Shown one piece after another: positions 33,563 to 44,822 of a stretch of 64,000 nucleotides of DNA (positions are counted from its first letter, which is position 1; every line of letters begins with the position of its first letter). The notes under the pieces are model-generated. The model worked only from the letters and a program-made list of their open reading frames with translations. It made no database searches and was not told the origin of the DNA. Source of the stretch: Vigna angularis (Eukaryota > Streptophyta > Magnoliopsida > Fabales > Fabaceae); the NCBI RefSeq assembly GCF_016808095.1, contig NC_068979.1, positions 17,576,501-17,640,500 on the forward strand, in the 5' to 3' direction. A program made the translations under genes and the position numbers.

Positions 33563-36035
33563 AGGAAAATTTTCAAAAGGTTTTCAAAATGTTTGACAAG
33601 TAATGAATGAAAAAAAAAATTTCACAAACTTTCTTTGTTTTTGGTGAAAAATTTCTAAGAGATTCTAGAAGTAAAAGATGTTTCTAAGTAGCTCCCAGGA
33701 AGAAGAGGTGAGTCACAAATGGACAAGCTTAGAAACCAAGTTCTTCCTTAGCCAGAGTTTCCTTAGAATGTTCTTTTACTTTAGTTTCTAAGTAGAAATT
33801 CTTCAAATTCTTTTTAAATGTTATGAACCTACAAACCAAAGAAAGGTTTACTATATGCTATGCTATCCTAAATACCACGGAGACCTAAAAACAAAAAGGA
33901 TTACTCAAGACAATTAAGGAAAGCAATAAAGATGCAAGAATGTAAATGCTGGACGGCCCTAAGTGAAAGTGCAAGTGACACTTGGAGCCCCTTGACACAC
34001 TTTCACACTAAGAAAACGAAATTGGACTATTACAATGTTCAATTGTGAGCTTGGAATTGCTTCAAAAGCATTTTCCCAAGTCACTTGGCACAAAAACAGA
34101 AATATAATTAAAAAACTACAAGGTTCCGTGATATGAGTACTCAAACAAGCTCAATTAAATGTGTAAAAATAGTGTGGACTTCAATCTTCAGCTGCTGCCA
34201 AGTGTATCTCAAAAACAATATCCAAGTTGTTCAAATTCTGGTGGCAAATTATGCTGCTGTAATGTATTCTGCAGCTGCTGGACAGCAGAGTTGCATCTAC
34301 TCAAGAGCTCCTAATTGCTTTTCATTTCAGCTTTCCCCTCACTTCCTAGTATGCTACCATTATAAGTAAAGGTTTCTGCAACTGGATGCTTCACAACAGC
34401 TATCACAGTACCTTAAATCCACTCAAACAAACCAAGCTAGATTTACCATTCTGCACCAGTTTTCCACACCAATTTCCAGCAATAATTGACAATTTTGGAA
34501 GCCAAAAATGTGGTAAACAAATGAACTAGGTATGGAAAAAACAGCAAGTACACAAAAGGAACCTACCAAAGGTGCTAGAACAGATTAAGAAAGCAATTAA
34601 AAATGCAAACACAGTTCAGAAATGATTCCAAATGCAAACTGTTTGATAATTTTCAAAACTGTTTGATAAAATGCCCCAATGACTTTCAGATTTTTAAATT
34701 TTGATTTTTCAGGGCCTGTAATCTGGATTGCACAGTTCAACAGCTTTTTATCACTTGATATTACTTCTTTGAGTCATCTATTTCATTTTTAATCATGGAA
34801 CCGGCTTTTTCACAATCCAGTAATGAATTTTTGCATCAAAATTACCAAACAGCAGCTGGAAAACAGAACTGCACCAGAAAAATTAAACTGAATTTGGTGG
34901 TTTGAGATCCAAAACTATATGGAAATGTTTCAATCTTTGTTTGGACAGTTTCAACAATTTTTAATGATGATTTTGAACATGTTCAGACCTTAAAACAACT
35001 TAGGAACTGCCTATAATTCGAAATCATTGTTTCACTTCCATTTTCACTCAAAAATTGATGGTTTCAAATGCAAATTTGCATATAAGTCATGTTTTGACCA
35101 AATGAACAGTACTAGCAACTTTGAACCATCAATTGAAACTTGCTCAAGCTATAAAACAGCAAGGAAACAACAGATTTTCGAAATTCCCTACTACTGTACC
35201 ACTTATGCAGTAAATGGCACCAAAATAACCAACCAAATTCAGTTTTATGGAATCAAAGTTTGAATCAGCAAGGAAAAGACTCTAGGAAATGTGAATACAC
35301 AGATCTAAGCTGGAATTAAAGATGCTTAGCATGACCAAACTCAGATTAAACTATGCAATGAAAATTGGCACGGTGATAAACCAAATTTAAATCTGAAATG
35401 GCAAATAACTAGTGTTTATGCACAACCAAGCTATGCAAATTGCATTTCATTGCTTGTTATGGTTGGCTACACTCTTAGCATCATTCAACAACACTAAACA
35501 ATGTTGTATCAAGCTTTAGAATCAACCAAAACCAGCTGAAAACAGATTTGATGATTTAGAACAACAAACAAAATTCTGCATCAGATTTAAACAGAATTTT
35601 AAAACCAGTTTGGCTTATTGGATGCTTCAGCCTATATTACCAAGGCTAGATCAACTCATCACTGCCTCTAATGGTAACAAACAGCTTGTATAGCACTGGT
35701 AAGCACAGAACTCAACAGAAACAATTTCAAAATAGTGACAACGATAAAACAGCAACAGTAGTTTGCACAAGACTTTAGACAAAACAGAATTTAAAGTTCA
35801 AAGCTGGAATTGACTCAAACCAGAAATGATTCACCGTTTAAAATGAAAAATGGACATAAAACACTATAAGAACACAGAATTAAAGGCTGGAACAAAATTA
35901 CAGAAGCAGAATTAAAAGAACAAAAACTGAAACAGAATTAAAACTGAAACAGAAACAGAAAACAAAAACAGAGATGGAATTCAGCAGAATTAAATTGCAG
36001 AATGAGAAGAAATGCTTAGCTCCTTGGTGCGTGGA
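33563..36035 (-). other. Long untranslated leader of element G
   Basis: About 2.5 kb between PBS and gag with no convincing gene. It is A-rich on plus with recurring GGAAAACAGAA/CAGCAGCTGGAA-like words. Small open stretches on either strand lack recognisable motifs. Confidence 0.75.
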
Positions 36036-36038
36036 GAA

Positions 36039-36056
36039 CCTAAGCTCTGGATACCA
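36039..36056 (-). other. Probable primer-binding site of element G
   Basis: On minus it reads TGGTATCCAGAGCTTAGG, two bases after the LTR end. It resembles the initiator-Met-type PBS (TGGTATCAGAG...) with an extra C; the tRNA assignment is tentative. Confidence 0.55.
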
Positions 36057-36058
36057 CT

Positions 36059-36788
36059 TGATGGAGCCAAATTCCAGGGGAAACCAGTGGCCTGAAGCTC
36101 CCAGATCAAAGGTGTGGTAGATGTGTTGGTGTGCAGCGGAATTGATGGAGTAAATGGTGATGGAGATGTTTGAATGAAGCAAGGTAAAATGAGTGAAGCC
36201 TCTCAGCTCAGAAAGCCTTCATATAATGGAAGGAAGCTTGAGAGAAAAGGAAGAATTAGCAAGCAATTTTGACTCAAGAGCAGAATGCAAGACTGGAATA
36301 TATTTCTCAGCATTTGGGCATAGCTCTAAAAGTACCCATACAAGGAAGAAACCCTCCTATTTATAAGTGAAGATGGGTCTCTTTTCTGAAATGAAATCCC
36401 GCCTAATTTCAAATGGGAAGCCTAACAGCAACGCCAAATCCTTCCAGCAAATCCCATGCCTTGCTCCAGGTCAGCTCCTCACGTGTTTGAAGCATCTTCT
36501 CATCCAACGCTGGGCTATTTTGGGGTTTTGGCTGGGCGCATATGACTTTGGCAGCAAGCTTCTCCAACCAGGCCTTCCTTTCACGTGCCAAATGCCATGC
36601 TGGCAGCTGCTCCCTCCAATTTATTTAATCCTACAAAACAAAGTAAACATGCTTAATTAAGAGAAGAAGGTTTAAGATAATTCACCTTCCATAGAAGCAA
36701 AATATTAAGTGATCCTTCTTCCTCTTGAACTCTCTTAGCCATGGCTCTAGTAAGAGGTCCAATGTATGTCTTAGATGGTCTTCCATCA
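36059..36788 (-). repeat. 5' LTR of element G (730 bp)
   Basis: On plus it runs TGATGGAGCC to GTCTTCCATCA and is followed by GATGG. The differences from the 3' LTR are all single-base. The gag frame of F reads across the junction into this LTR and picks up its GPLTRAMAK tail. Confidence 0.93.
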
Positions 36789-36793
36789 GATGG

Positions 36794-37976
36794 CATTTGT
36801 TTCAATGCTTCAGAGAAAGGTATGGTAATCTCCATTTTTTTAAACATCTCCATGAACCGCTCCAACTGTTTCTCTTTTTGCTTCCTTCAATAAATCTTTG
36901 GATAAGGAAGTGGTTTTTCAAAATCTCTTTCCTTTTTTCTCTCATCTACCTCTTATTTCTCTCTTTCTTTTTTTCTCTCATCTACCTCTTCTCTCTCTTT
37001 TTCTTTCTCAACCCTCTCTTTCCACTCAAGTGTTTCTTTCCCACTCTCATTTTCTTTCTCTTTTCTCTCTATTTTTCTTTCCTCTAACACTTTACCACTT
37101 CTTGTAACAATGGTTTTACACTTTTCTCTCTAATTACCTTTCGCATTCTTCTCACAACCCTCCATCTGGTTGATCAATTGTCCAATGTGCATCTTCATGC
37201 TGTTAAATGTCGCCTCTACATTCTTGCAATAAGAAACGCTTATTTTCATGAATTGTTGGATCGTTTCCTCAAGCTTTGTGGTTTTCTCAATTGGAGTAGG
37301 TTGTTGCTGCCACTGTTTCTACTGCCTTTGAACCATTGAAATATTATATATCTCTTATGGTAATAAAGAAAGCTTCTTTGTCACTTCTTCCAACTGTTGA
37401 GTAATGATTTTTTTTTTAGCAAGCAAGGCATCTTGAGATTGCAATTGTAAGTCTCCCTTCTGTTGAATTGGAGTTCCCTTTCACTATGCATCTTGTTATC
37501 ATTAGCTTTGCATTGCCTCCCAATGAGAAAGGAAACAAGCTTAGCCTTATTGCATCATCCGGCACACAATTGATCTTTACAGTGTTACAAATCTCGTTGA
37601 ATGTTGTTAGATGCTCATATGGACTTTCATGTGATAGCCCATTAAATTGGTTACTCTACACCAATTGTATCAACGCCGGTTTCACCTCCATGTCTACATC
37701 ATTGACCCTCAGCCTAGCAATTCTATTAAAGTGATGAGGGCCAACAACAGTGGTGTAATCCGCTAGAGTACGTCTACCATTGTTCTCTCCGGTCATCTCT
37801 TCAATACTTTGGTTAGATCTTTGTGGTGAGGGTTGTAGAAGTGTTTCCAGAGAAGGAAATAATTCTCTAGAAGTTTGAATCCTCCTTCTCCTTCTATTTT
37901 CGTCCAATCCTTCAAGAAGAGGTTCCGAAATTTTCTTGCTCCTAGTCCGAATTGTATCCTGCATAAACAAGAACAC
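36794..37976 (-). pseudogene. gag remnant of element F
   Basis: From 37976 the frame matches the Gag start of A ([46 protein letters not shown]), then stops at 37656. Further text matches EICNTVKIN and [14 protein letters not shown], after which a deletion of a few hundred bases removes the rest of the Gag core. The Lys/Glu linker follows with several stops, and [24 protein letters not shown] leads to the G insertion. It is not translatable as one protein. Confidence 0.88.
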
Positions 37977-38283
37977 AAAACCCTAGAAACAATTGTTAGC
38001 ACAAAAAGATATAAAAGATAAACTAAAAAGATAACAAGATAAAAAGATGAAAACAAAAAGATAGAAAGATAAAAAGATAAACAAAAAGATAAAAAGATAA
38101 AACAAAAAAATAAAAATATAAAAATATAAAAAATCAAGTCAAAGCTAATCATTAATCACACAAATAGAATAGTTAAACCACGAGTCCCCGGCAACGATGC
38201 CAAAAACTTGTTAACATGCGACAAGTGTACCGAATCGTATCAAGTAATAATAAAATGGTAAGACCAAGTATCGTTTCCCAAAG
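37977..38283 (-). other. Leader, PBS and LTR stub of element F
   Basis: The leader consists of TTTTTATC-type repeats. The PBS at 38185-38202 reads TGGCATCGTTGCCGGGGA on minus, two changes from A. About 75 bases of LTR remain (38211-38283), lacking the outermost end; the loss spans two AAACTTG copies that are both present in B. At 38284 an unrelated sequence starts. Confidence 0.75.
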
Positions 38284-39074
38284 AACATGAAGAGCCATTT
38301 TGAAACACGTGAGACTGGACGAACGCGGAGTGCGGTGCAAATCTCCCGCAACAGCATCATTGTCTTATTGTGGTTCCTGTGGCGGAGCGTGGTGAGAGCT
38401 CACTTGCATTCGAGCTTGATTGTGGAGTACTCAGAACCCTCGGGTTCGGGCAGAACTAATTCAATCTTGCTAGGGTTATGTGGTTTGTGATGGGAAACAT
38501 TGCTAACATCAACGTTCGGCGAGGTGGCATCGTTGGCAGCTCGGCCAATGCTGGATTACACTAGAGAAGCCATTGCGGGCTGTTTCGTGCGTGGCGTAGG
38601 GTTTCATCTTTTGTGCCCCCATCGAAGAGATAGAGAAAGAGTTACCTGACCTACATAAGTGACAGAGGAAGATAATGAGTCGTAACTGGGGATAACGGTT
38701 ATGAAGAAAGATCTGCGAAAGAATCTGAAAGGTGTTGAGAAATTTGAATAAGAAGGGTTAGGGATAAGGGAAGCTGAGAAGAAAAGAAAGAAAAATGAAG
38801 CCTGTGCAAGGAAACGTAAAGACTCAAAGTGTTGAAAAAAGGAAAAAGGAAAGTCGCAAAACTTTAATACTTAGAGACGATTTACCTAAAAAACACTGAA
38901 AAACTAATTTAAAATAGAAAATAAAAAAAGTTTAGTTACATTCGGTGTATTAAACTGCCAAAAATTTTATTTAAAAAAAAAATAAAACTTAACTGAGGTT
39001 TTTATTAAAACCGTCGAAAGTTAATAGAGGTTTTTGAAACCGCAAATAAACCTCTACTGTATATTAGTGTAGTG
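38284..39074 (-). mobile_element. Truncated CACTA-type (En/Spm) transposon end
   Basis: The plus strand ends ATATTAGTGTAGTG at 39074, so the minus strand starts CACTACACTAATAT, the CACTA signature. Subterminal repeats of the type AACCTCTA and TTTTAATAAAAACC occur in 38980-39060. The other terminus is missing; 38284 joins the LTR stub of F. The section 38284-38640 is GC-richer and may be a captured gene 5' end, but I recognise no protein. Confidence 0.55.
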
Positions 39075-39125
39075 AGTTGGAATTTGGGATAGTAATGAAT
39101 AAATAAGTTGGAAAGATTAATATAA

Positions 39126-39491
39126 GGCTTAAATGCTTACTTCCTCCTCATGTTAAGAGGTGAATTTCTGTTTAGTACCCAGTTTTAAAAATGAAGACAT
39201 TGGGTCCCTATGTTATGAAAAATGTATGAATAAGGTCATGTTCGTTAAATTGGTAGCAACGGCGTTAAGTCCATGCTGATGTGGTCGTACTTTTTCTCTT
39301 CTCTCTTCTGCTGTCCAGCTTTTTCTATCTCTTGTTCAGCTTTTTTTTTTATGATTTGTTGAACTTGTTCTTTCTTTGTGGACCTTATTCATATATTTTT
39401 CATGACATTGGGACCCAATGTCTTCATTTTCAAAACCGAGTACTAAACAGAAATTCACCTCTTAACATGGGAACGAAGAAAGCTTTAAGCC
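39126..39491. mobile_element. MITE-like inverted-repeat element, copy 1 (366 bp)
   Basis: Its ends are long inverted repeats beginning GGCTTAAATGCTTACTTC, about 100-150 bases each, with TTAAGAGGTGAATTTCTG and GACATTGGG. It has the same length as copy 2 at 42597-42962, with the interior in the opposite orientation. No clear target duplication was found, so the superfamily is uncertain. Confidence 0.75.
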
Positions 39492-39635
39492 TTTTATCTT
39501 CTATGCTCTCTTACTATTTTTACTGAATTTCTTATTACCCAATACATGAAAAATTATTAAATAAATGTCTAAATAGCTTTGTGGGAAGGTTGACATTAAT
39601 ATATAAATTAGACTAAAATTTACAAAAAAAAAATA

Positions 39636-40847
39636 GGGTAAAATATACTTTTCGTCCCTTAAGTATCACTGATTTTTGGTTTTATTCCCTACTCAAAACA
39701 TTGATGGCATTTAGTCCTCGTAGTATTAAAACATGTAAAAATAGTCCTTAAAAATGGACGGCGTCAACTTTTGGTTGATCTGGCAAACAACAATGCCACG
39801 TCCTCTGCCAGCTTGACTTTTCTCTATCTGCCAGATCAAGTCACCAACACATGACATCGTTCGAACCCGGTTGGAGGTGCTGCCGGAGATATGGGTCGCC
39901 ACCGCATGGACGTTGCCGCCTCAGCCACCACTCGAACAGCCACCACGTCGCTGTCCACGGTGTTGCCGGTACTTGCGCCGAAAAAGCCACCGCCCTTCAC
40001 GGCGGACCACCACCACTTTGACCCTTCTCCTTCGTGCGAGAGGAAGACTCATTCACCCTCTACAGCGCATCCAAGCCATTCATGCCGCACCCAGTCGCCG
40101 CCTCTCGGACCATGAGTCAAGGTTGCACCGGTGATGCGGCTTGCTGTCGGAGTTGTCGCCACCCGATCCAAGGCGTCGCCGACGAAACCCATCCTCAAAA
40201 GGACCCGTCTGCGCGTGAGAGAGGAGAACCGTTGCTTCTCTGTGACGAGTCTCCACCACCACGAATGAAACCAGCCACCATCGACAAAGCTGGCTGTCGC
40301 TGTTCTCGCTGGAATCGCTCCCTCACCGGCGCCACGAGCGCTGCTCTCCTCCCTCTCAATGCGAGGGTTTTTTTCTCAAACGCCAAACGTCCCCAGCAAC
40401 ACTCACTATTAGTGTGAAAGCGCATTCTTTGTTTTTTATCTTTTATCATTCCCTTTATTGGTTAATTCTTCTATCTCATTGTTCATTGGGATTGGAAACG
40501 TTGGAGTGTGTTTATGGTTTTCGTTCTATATCTATTTCTTAGAGGGTTAACCCCTTTGTTGGTGGCTTGAGGTGAACAGAGGCAAAGATTGGGTTAGGCA
40601 TTTCTCTTGCGGGAAGATGGCCATAGGGGTTTTCACGATATAAGCAACGTGGCAGATAGAGAACAGTGAAGCTGGCAGAAGAAGTAACATTGTCGTTTGC
40701 CAGATCAACTAAAAGTTGACGCCGTCCACTTTTAAGGACTATTTTTACATGTTTTAATACTACGAGGACTAAATGCCATCAATGTTTTGAGTAGGGACTA
40801 AAACGAAAAATTGGTGATACTTAAGGGACAAAAAGCATATTTAACCC
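39636..40847. mobile_element. Non-autonomous Mutator-like element (1212 bp) with 9-bp target duplication
   Basis: Terminal inverted repeats of about 200 bases (39636-39834 and 40648-40847) start GGGTAAAATAT / GGGTTAAATATG and share CATTGATGGCATTTAGTCC. AAAAAAATA flanks both sides (39627-39635 and 40848-40856), the 9-bp duplication of Mutator elements. The interior (about 39835-40640) is strikingly GC-rich against the AT-rich surroundings, with overlapping open frames of Pro/Ser/Arg bias and no transposase, as in Pack-MULEs that carry gene fragments. The origin of the interior is not recognised. Confidence 0.82.
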
Positions 40848-40856
40848 AAAAAAATA

Positions 40857-42596
40857 TAAAAAGGAGGTCATAGTTATATATTTGTTTAAAATTGTGTTTT
40901 AATTATATTTTTTTTAAAACCAAACATTGATTACCTTCTTAATTAGTAAATTGATAAAGTTTGGTTCATCATTTAATATTAATAGTTAAATTACTAATTA
41001 TTATTTAATAAATCAATTTAAATCAATTGAACTACTATGAACTAGATAAAAGAAATACTAAAAGTAGTATCCTCATATCAGCCACTTAAGCAGAGGAAAA
41101 GACGCACGCACACCAAACTATGGAATCCAATTATAATATCTGAATAAAAATATATTGTCTTAACAATTCTTTCATTTTCATTACTATTACTTCAGTTATG
41201 TAGATAAATTATTGTCAAAGTTCATGAAAAAAAAAGAAAAACAATTTTTTACTAGAAGCGGACAATTAAGATTAAGAAGAAAGATTATTGTTTATATGTT
41301 AAAACAAATATATTCACTCCTATTTCAAAGCTAAGATCTTTTACAGTAAAATTAATATTCGTTGTATTCATGTATATGGGAATGAAGTTAACAATACTAG
41401 AAAAACAAATAAAATAATTTGCAAACAAAAGAACAAATAATGTGTTTTTCCTATCATGCTAATTTTTCCTTCATAAATGTTCACCTATCATAAATGAAGT
41501 TAACAATACTTCATAAATTTTTCATGAATAAATGTTCACCTATCATTCTAATTTTTCCTTTTTCATGAATAAATGTTCAGTTATCATCCTCACAAATTTT
41601 AATATTTGCAATTGTGTTTTTAAAAAAAATATGGTTTAGGCATACTTATTATTTGAGTGATAAAAACCTCCAATCAGGTGCATAAAAAAAATTAAATAAA
41701 CAAAAAAGCTTATAATTTTCTCTTTATAAATAAATTACAAAATAAAATGGAATTGCATCCTTAAAGTGAAAAAAAAGAAAAAAAATTACACCAAACTTAT
41801 TAAAAAAGAAAAAGAATACGTTGTCCATTAAATGAAGCAGAGTTGTTGTTGGATGTTGTAAATGATTCTTTTGATGGTTAGAGGATACTATCTCGCAATG
41901 ACATTACAGAGGTTGAAGCTGCCGACCAAGATCCCTGAATACCAAAGGGACGTTGACAGTAAGGCACAAGAAATTTAAAGGTTGGGCAACAAGAACCAGA
42001 GTAAAGCACACACTGTGAAAGCTGTTCTCGAAGGGTCAGGGATATACTTGGGACCAAATGCTTCCCTTCTTGTATTTGCCCGCTAATTCATATGGCTGAA
42101 TGTTTATAGTGGAGTCAAGAAAGTCAAAGAAAATATTCCAATCAACGGTTTTAAAGAAATAAACCAATCAATTGTGCAGCTGAAATTCGTAAAATATTCC
42201 TACCCTTCATAAAATTAAAGGTGGATAGTGTTAATTTAATACTCAAAACATATGACATCTGACACTAACAAGACTCTTTCTTTCAAGAAGTTGTAAAGAA
42301 TATAGTTGGTTTTCTTTTTCTTAATACATAGAGGAGAAAAGTATAACATAAAAGTAAAGGTGTAATCAACAAACTCAATTCATAGAACAAATATAATTAA
42401 TTTATTACTTTTAAATCCTCGTCCCAATTTTACTTATTTTTTTTTCTCATGATTTTAACCTATTAAAATAAACCACACATCACCAATATGATATCAACAA
42501 TTTCTTTACCTTAACCCATTTTCTGATTTTTAGGACTTGATTCTACTTAGTTCAAACAATATCATTTACACTACACCTATAATATATTTATATTAA
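40857..42596. other. AT-rich spacer without recognised genes
   Basis: I see no open reading frame of note, no RNA gene and no clear repeat ends. A tract near 41430-41580 repeats CATGAATAAATGTTCACCTATCAT-like words two to three times. 41840-42070 is less AT-rich but matches nothing I know. Confidence 0.6.
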
Positions 42597-42962
42597 GGCT
42601 TAAATGTTTACTTCGTCCCCATGTTAAGAGGTGAATTTTTGTTTAGTACCAGATTTTAAAAATAAAGACATTGGGTCTCGATGTTATGAAAAATATATTA
42701 ATAAGGTCCACAAAGAAAGAACAAGTTCAACAAGTTATCAAAGAAAAAGCTGAACAAGAGATAGAAAAAGTTGGACAGTAGAAGAGAGAAGAGAAAAAGT
42801 ACGGCCACATTAGCATGGACTTAACGTCGTTGCTATCAATTTAACGGACATGGCCTTATTCATACACTTTTCATAACATAGGACCTAATGTCTTCATTTT
42901 TAAAACTGGGTACTAAACAGAAATTCATGTCTTAACATGAGGACAAAGTAAGCATTTAAGCC
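42597..42962. mobile_element. MITE-like inverted-repeat element, copy 2 (366 bp)
   Basis: It carries the same terminal repeats as 39126-39491 and the same length; the interior (GGTCCACAAAGAAAGAAC...) is the reverse complement of copy 1. Divergence is several percent by eye. Confidence 0.75.
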
Positions 42963-43052
42963 AAGAAAAAACTAATAGAAACCTGCAGCAAAGAATCTCA
43001 CATCTTAGAGAAAAAAAAAATCAAAATATTGCTTATCTTTAATAAATTGAAC

Positions 43053-43190
43053 CTTGTTAAATATGTTTTTAAGTCCTTCAAGTATCACGCGATTTTGAGT
43101 TTCGTCCATTTTCCAAAGGTTTGTTCATTTTCATCATGTTCCTTAGGAAACTCAAATTTTTAGTCCTCAAAAAGCAACGACGCTAAATTT
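43053..43190 (+). repeat. Single Mutator-like terminal repeat
   Basis: GTTAAATATGTTTTTAAG followed by TCCTTCAAGTATCACGCGATTTT resembles the ends of the element at 39636 (GGGTTAAATATGC...TTAAGTATCAC). No inverted partner is seen in the window. It may be the left end of a MULE whose cargo is 43191-45660. Confidence 0.45.
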
Positions 43191-43426
43191 TTTTTGAAGT
43201 GGCTAACGGTATACCTCATCACTTTTTTTCTCAAACGTGTCGATCTTTCCTTTCTGCATCTTCAAGTGAGGCTTCTCTCTCTCCCTTATTCATCTCCATC
43301 ATCCTCCAACTCTCTTCATCGCTAGGCCTCCCCCTCTTCCTCCGTCTCCGACTAGTGGCAAATCTCTCCACACCGACCATACCGGCACCAACATCTCCCA
43401 CTCCGTCTTCATCGCTGGCGAGTACA
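43191..43426 (+). other. GC-rich gene-fragment-like sequence, left of solo LTR
   Basis: Ser/Pro-coding, GC-rich text that continues at 44717-44822 once the solo LTR and one GTACA are discounted. A frame across it reads, on the right side, EYTDLLYSHDTHLTRLSVQEV and then stops at 44822. I do not recognise the protein. Confidence 0.45.
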
Positions 43427-44711
43427 TGATGACAAATTTATGAACACTGAAATACGACGCCACAAACTTGTTGAACAATCGGCAAGTGTGACCGAATCGT
43501 TTCAAGTAATAAACTCGGTAAGACCAAGTATCGTTCTCCCAAAGGACTCACGGCCTAGTTTAGTTATGTGATTCGTTGCTTATTTAAGACTTAAGAACGA
43601 AATAAGTGGAGTTTAATATGCAAAACAGAAAATAAACATGTATGCATGAATTTGATCAATGGCTAAAACAAAATACAAACACTTCAATGAAATATATGGA
43701 TGAGTATGTTGTTGGGGTTATCAATTTCATCTTATCCACTCTCATATACTTTAGGAATTCAACATTCTTTTCATCATTGTTAATGCCACTCTCTAAATTA
43801 CCTTGCAAGAAGGCCTATCCCTAATTACGAGTTCATACGATTCCTAACATTCCTAATAATTAGTTCTTTTAGTGTAGGAGCTTAACGGCAACCAATATAC
43901 TATTGGGAGAAATTGCCCGGATCTAGACTTCCCCGTACGTTCCCGTATCGACAAAATCAATAATCATGCATTGAATGAGTTAAACAAAGCAAGCATTGAG
44001 CAAAGAGGAAAAACCTTAACTAATGATGAAAGAAAGCATAGGTCTTAAATATAAGATGTAAAAACAAATTCCATATATGAGAGTTTCACAAGACTACATT
44101 GATTCCCCAACAATAATACAAGGTTTAGTTCACCATATTCATGGTGAAACTAGATGAATAATAATGAAAGAATGAAAGATAAAAACCTAGAAAGGTGAAG
44201 AGGTAGCCTGAGCATCCAAGATCCTCCTTCAAAGGGGTGGAAGAGAGAGTGTTTGCTTCGTTTCTGCCAAAGATACAAACCCTAGGACGTCCTAAAGCTT
44301 ATATACTATTCTAAAATTACAGAAAATTTAGGCCCAAGCCCATAAGTGTGTCGCTTAGCGGTAAGTGCGCGAGCTCGGTTCTTCCCCTCAGCGGCCATTT
44401 TGCCCCTCAGCGGATCCCCCGTGAACTCCTGAGTGCCGCTCAGCGGTAAACTGCCGCTGAGCGGCAGTTGCGGCTTCTCCTTTTGCACTTTTTGATGTCT
44501 TTTCTGATTCCATCTCTCTCCTTCTTCACTTCTTTCACCAAATTCACCTTAAAACCTGCACAAAAACACTTAAATCAAGCATAAACCTGTCCAACTCTCT
44601 TATTTCTGAAAATATGAACAAAAGCATGATTTCAAGCTAGTTTCTAAGGGTTAAAGGTTGCTTTTAGTATCAATTTCAAGCATAAAAATAACAGTTTTTC
44701 AACTGTTATCA
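43427..44711 (-). mobile_element. Solo LTR of the B-type subfamily (1285 bp)
   Basis: It is a complete LTR on minus, on plus TGATGACAAATTTATG to CTGTTATCA, flanked by GTACA on both sides (43422-43426, 44712-44716). No internal sequence is present, so it is the product of LTR-LTR recombination. It keeps the palindromes near 44345-44465 and the PBS-like ACGCCACAAACTTG near its outer end. Confidence 0.95.
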
Positions 44712-44822
44712 GTACACCGACCTCCTCTACTCCCACGACACCCACCTCACACGACTATCCGTGCAAGAGGTCATTGCGACCGCCGTCCGCACGAAGCCCT
44801 TCCCCGTCGATCATCACAATGG
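44712..44822 (+). other. GC-rich gene-fragment-like sequence, right of solo LTR
   Basis: It continues 43191-43426 and ends at the abrupt junction with the AIR9-like fragment (about 44823). The base composition changes sharply there. Confidence 0.45.

Larger units (their letters stand above)
28394..36788 (-). mobile_element. Element G: chromovirus-like Ty3/gypsy retrotransposon, 8.4 kb
   Basis: It is complete from LTR to LTR on the minus strand and flanked by GATGG on both sides (28389-28393 and 36789-36793). The 730-bp LTRs differ at about 8 positions by eye (roughly 1 percent), so the insertion is fairly recent, yet the coding part has one stop, two frameshifts and a damaged zinc knuckle. 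It is inserted in the gag/protease linker of F. The integrase carries a GPF-type module typical of chromoviruses, and the frame runs into the 3' LTR, a feature known from centromeric (CRM) elements; the CRM assignment is inference. Confidence 0.93.
27550..38283 (-). mobile_element. Element F: degraded Athila-like element, interrupted by G
   Basis: Minus-strand remains of an A/H relative. From right to left: LTR stub (38283-38211), PBS, leader, gag pieces (37976-36794), the insertion of G, then protease (28388-28060) joined directly to the integrase end (28058-27550). RT and RNase H are gone. Its 3' region and LTR would lie beyond element C, outside the window. The gag text continues across G when one copy of GATGG is counted. 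Confidence 0.85.

Noticed and set aside
33959..35263. Small open frames in the leader of G on either strand
   Set aside because: They are under 80 codons, without motifs, in a region that is the untranslated leader of a defined element.
39115..39502. Target-site duplication for the MITE-like copies
   Set aside because: Flanks of 2, 3, 5 and 9 bases were compared by eye for both copies and no convincing match was found, so no superfamily is assigned.
40034..40417. 127-codon open frame within the Mutator-like element as a gene
   Set aside because: GC-rich sequence is open in several overlapping frames at once. There is no known domain and the frame runs into the terminal repeat.
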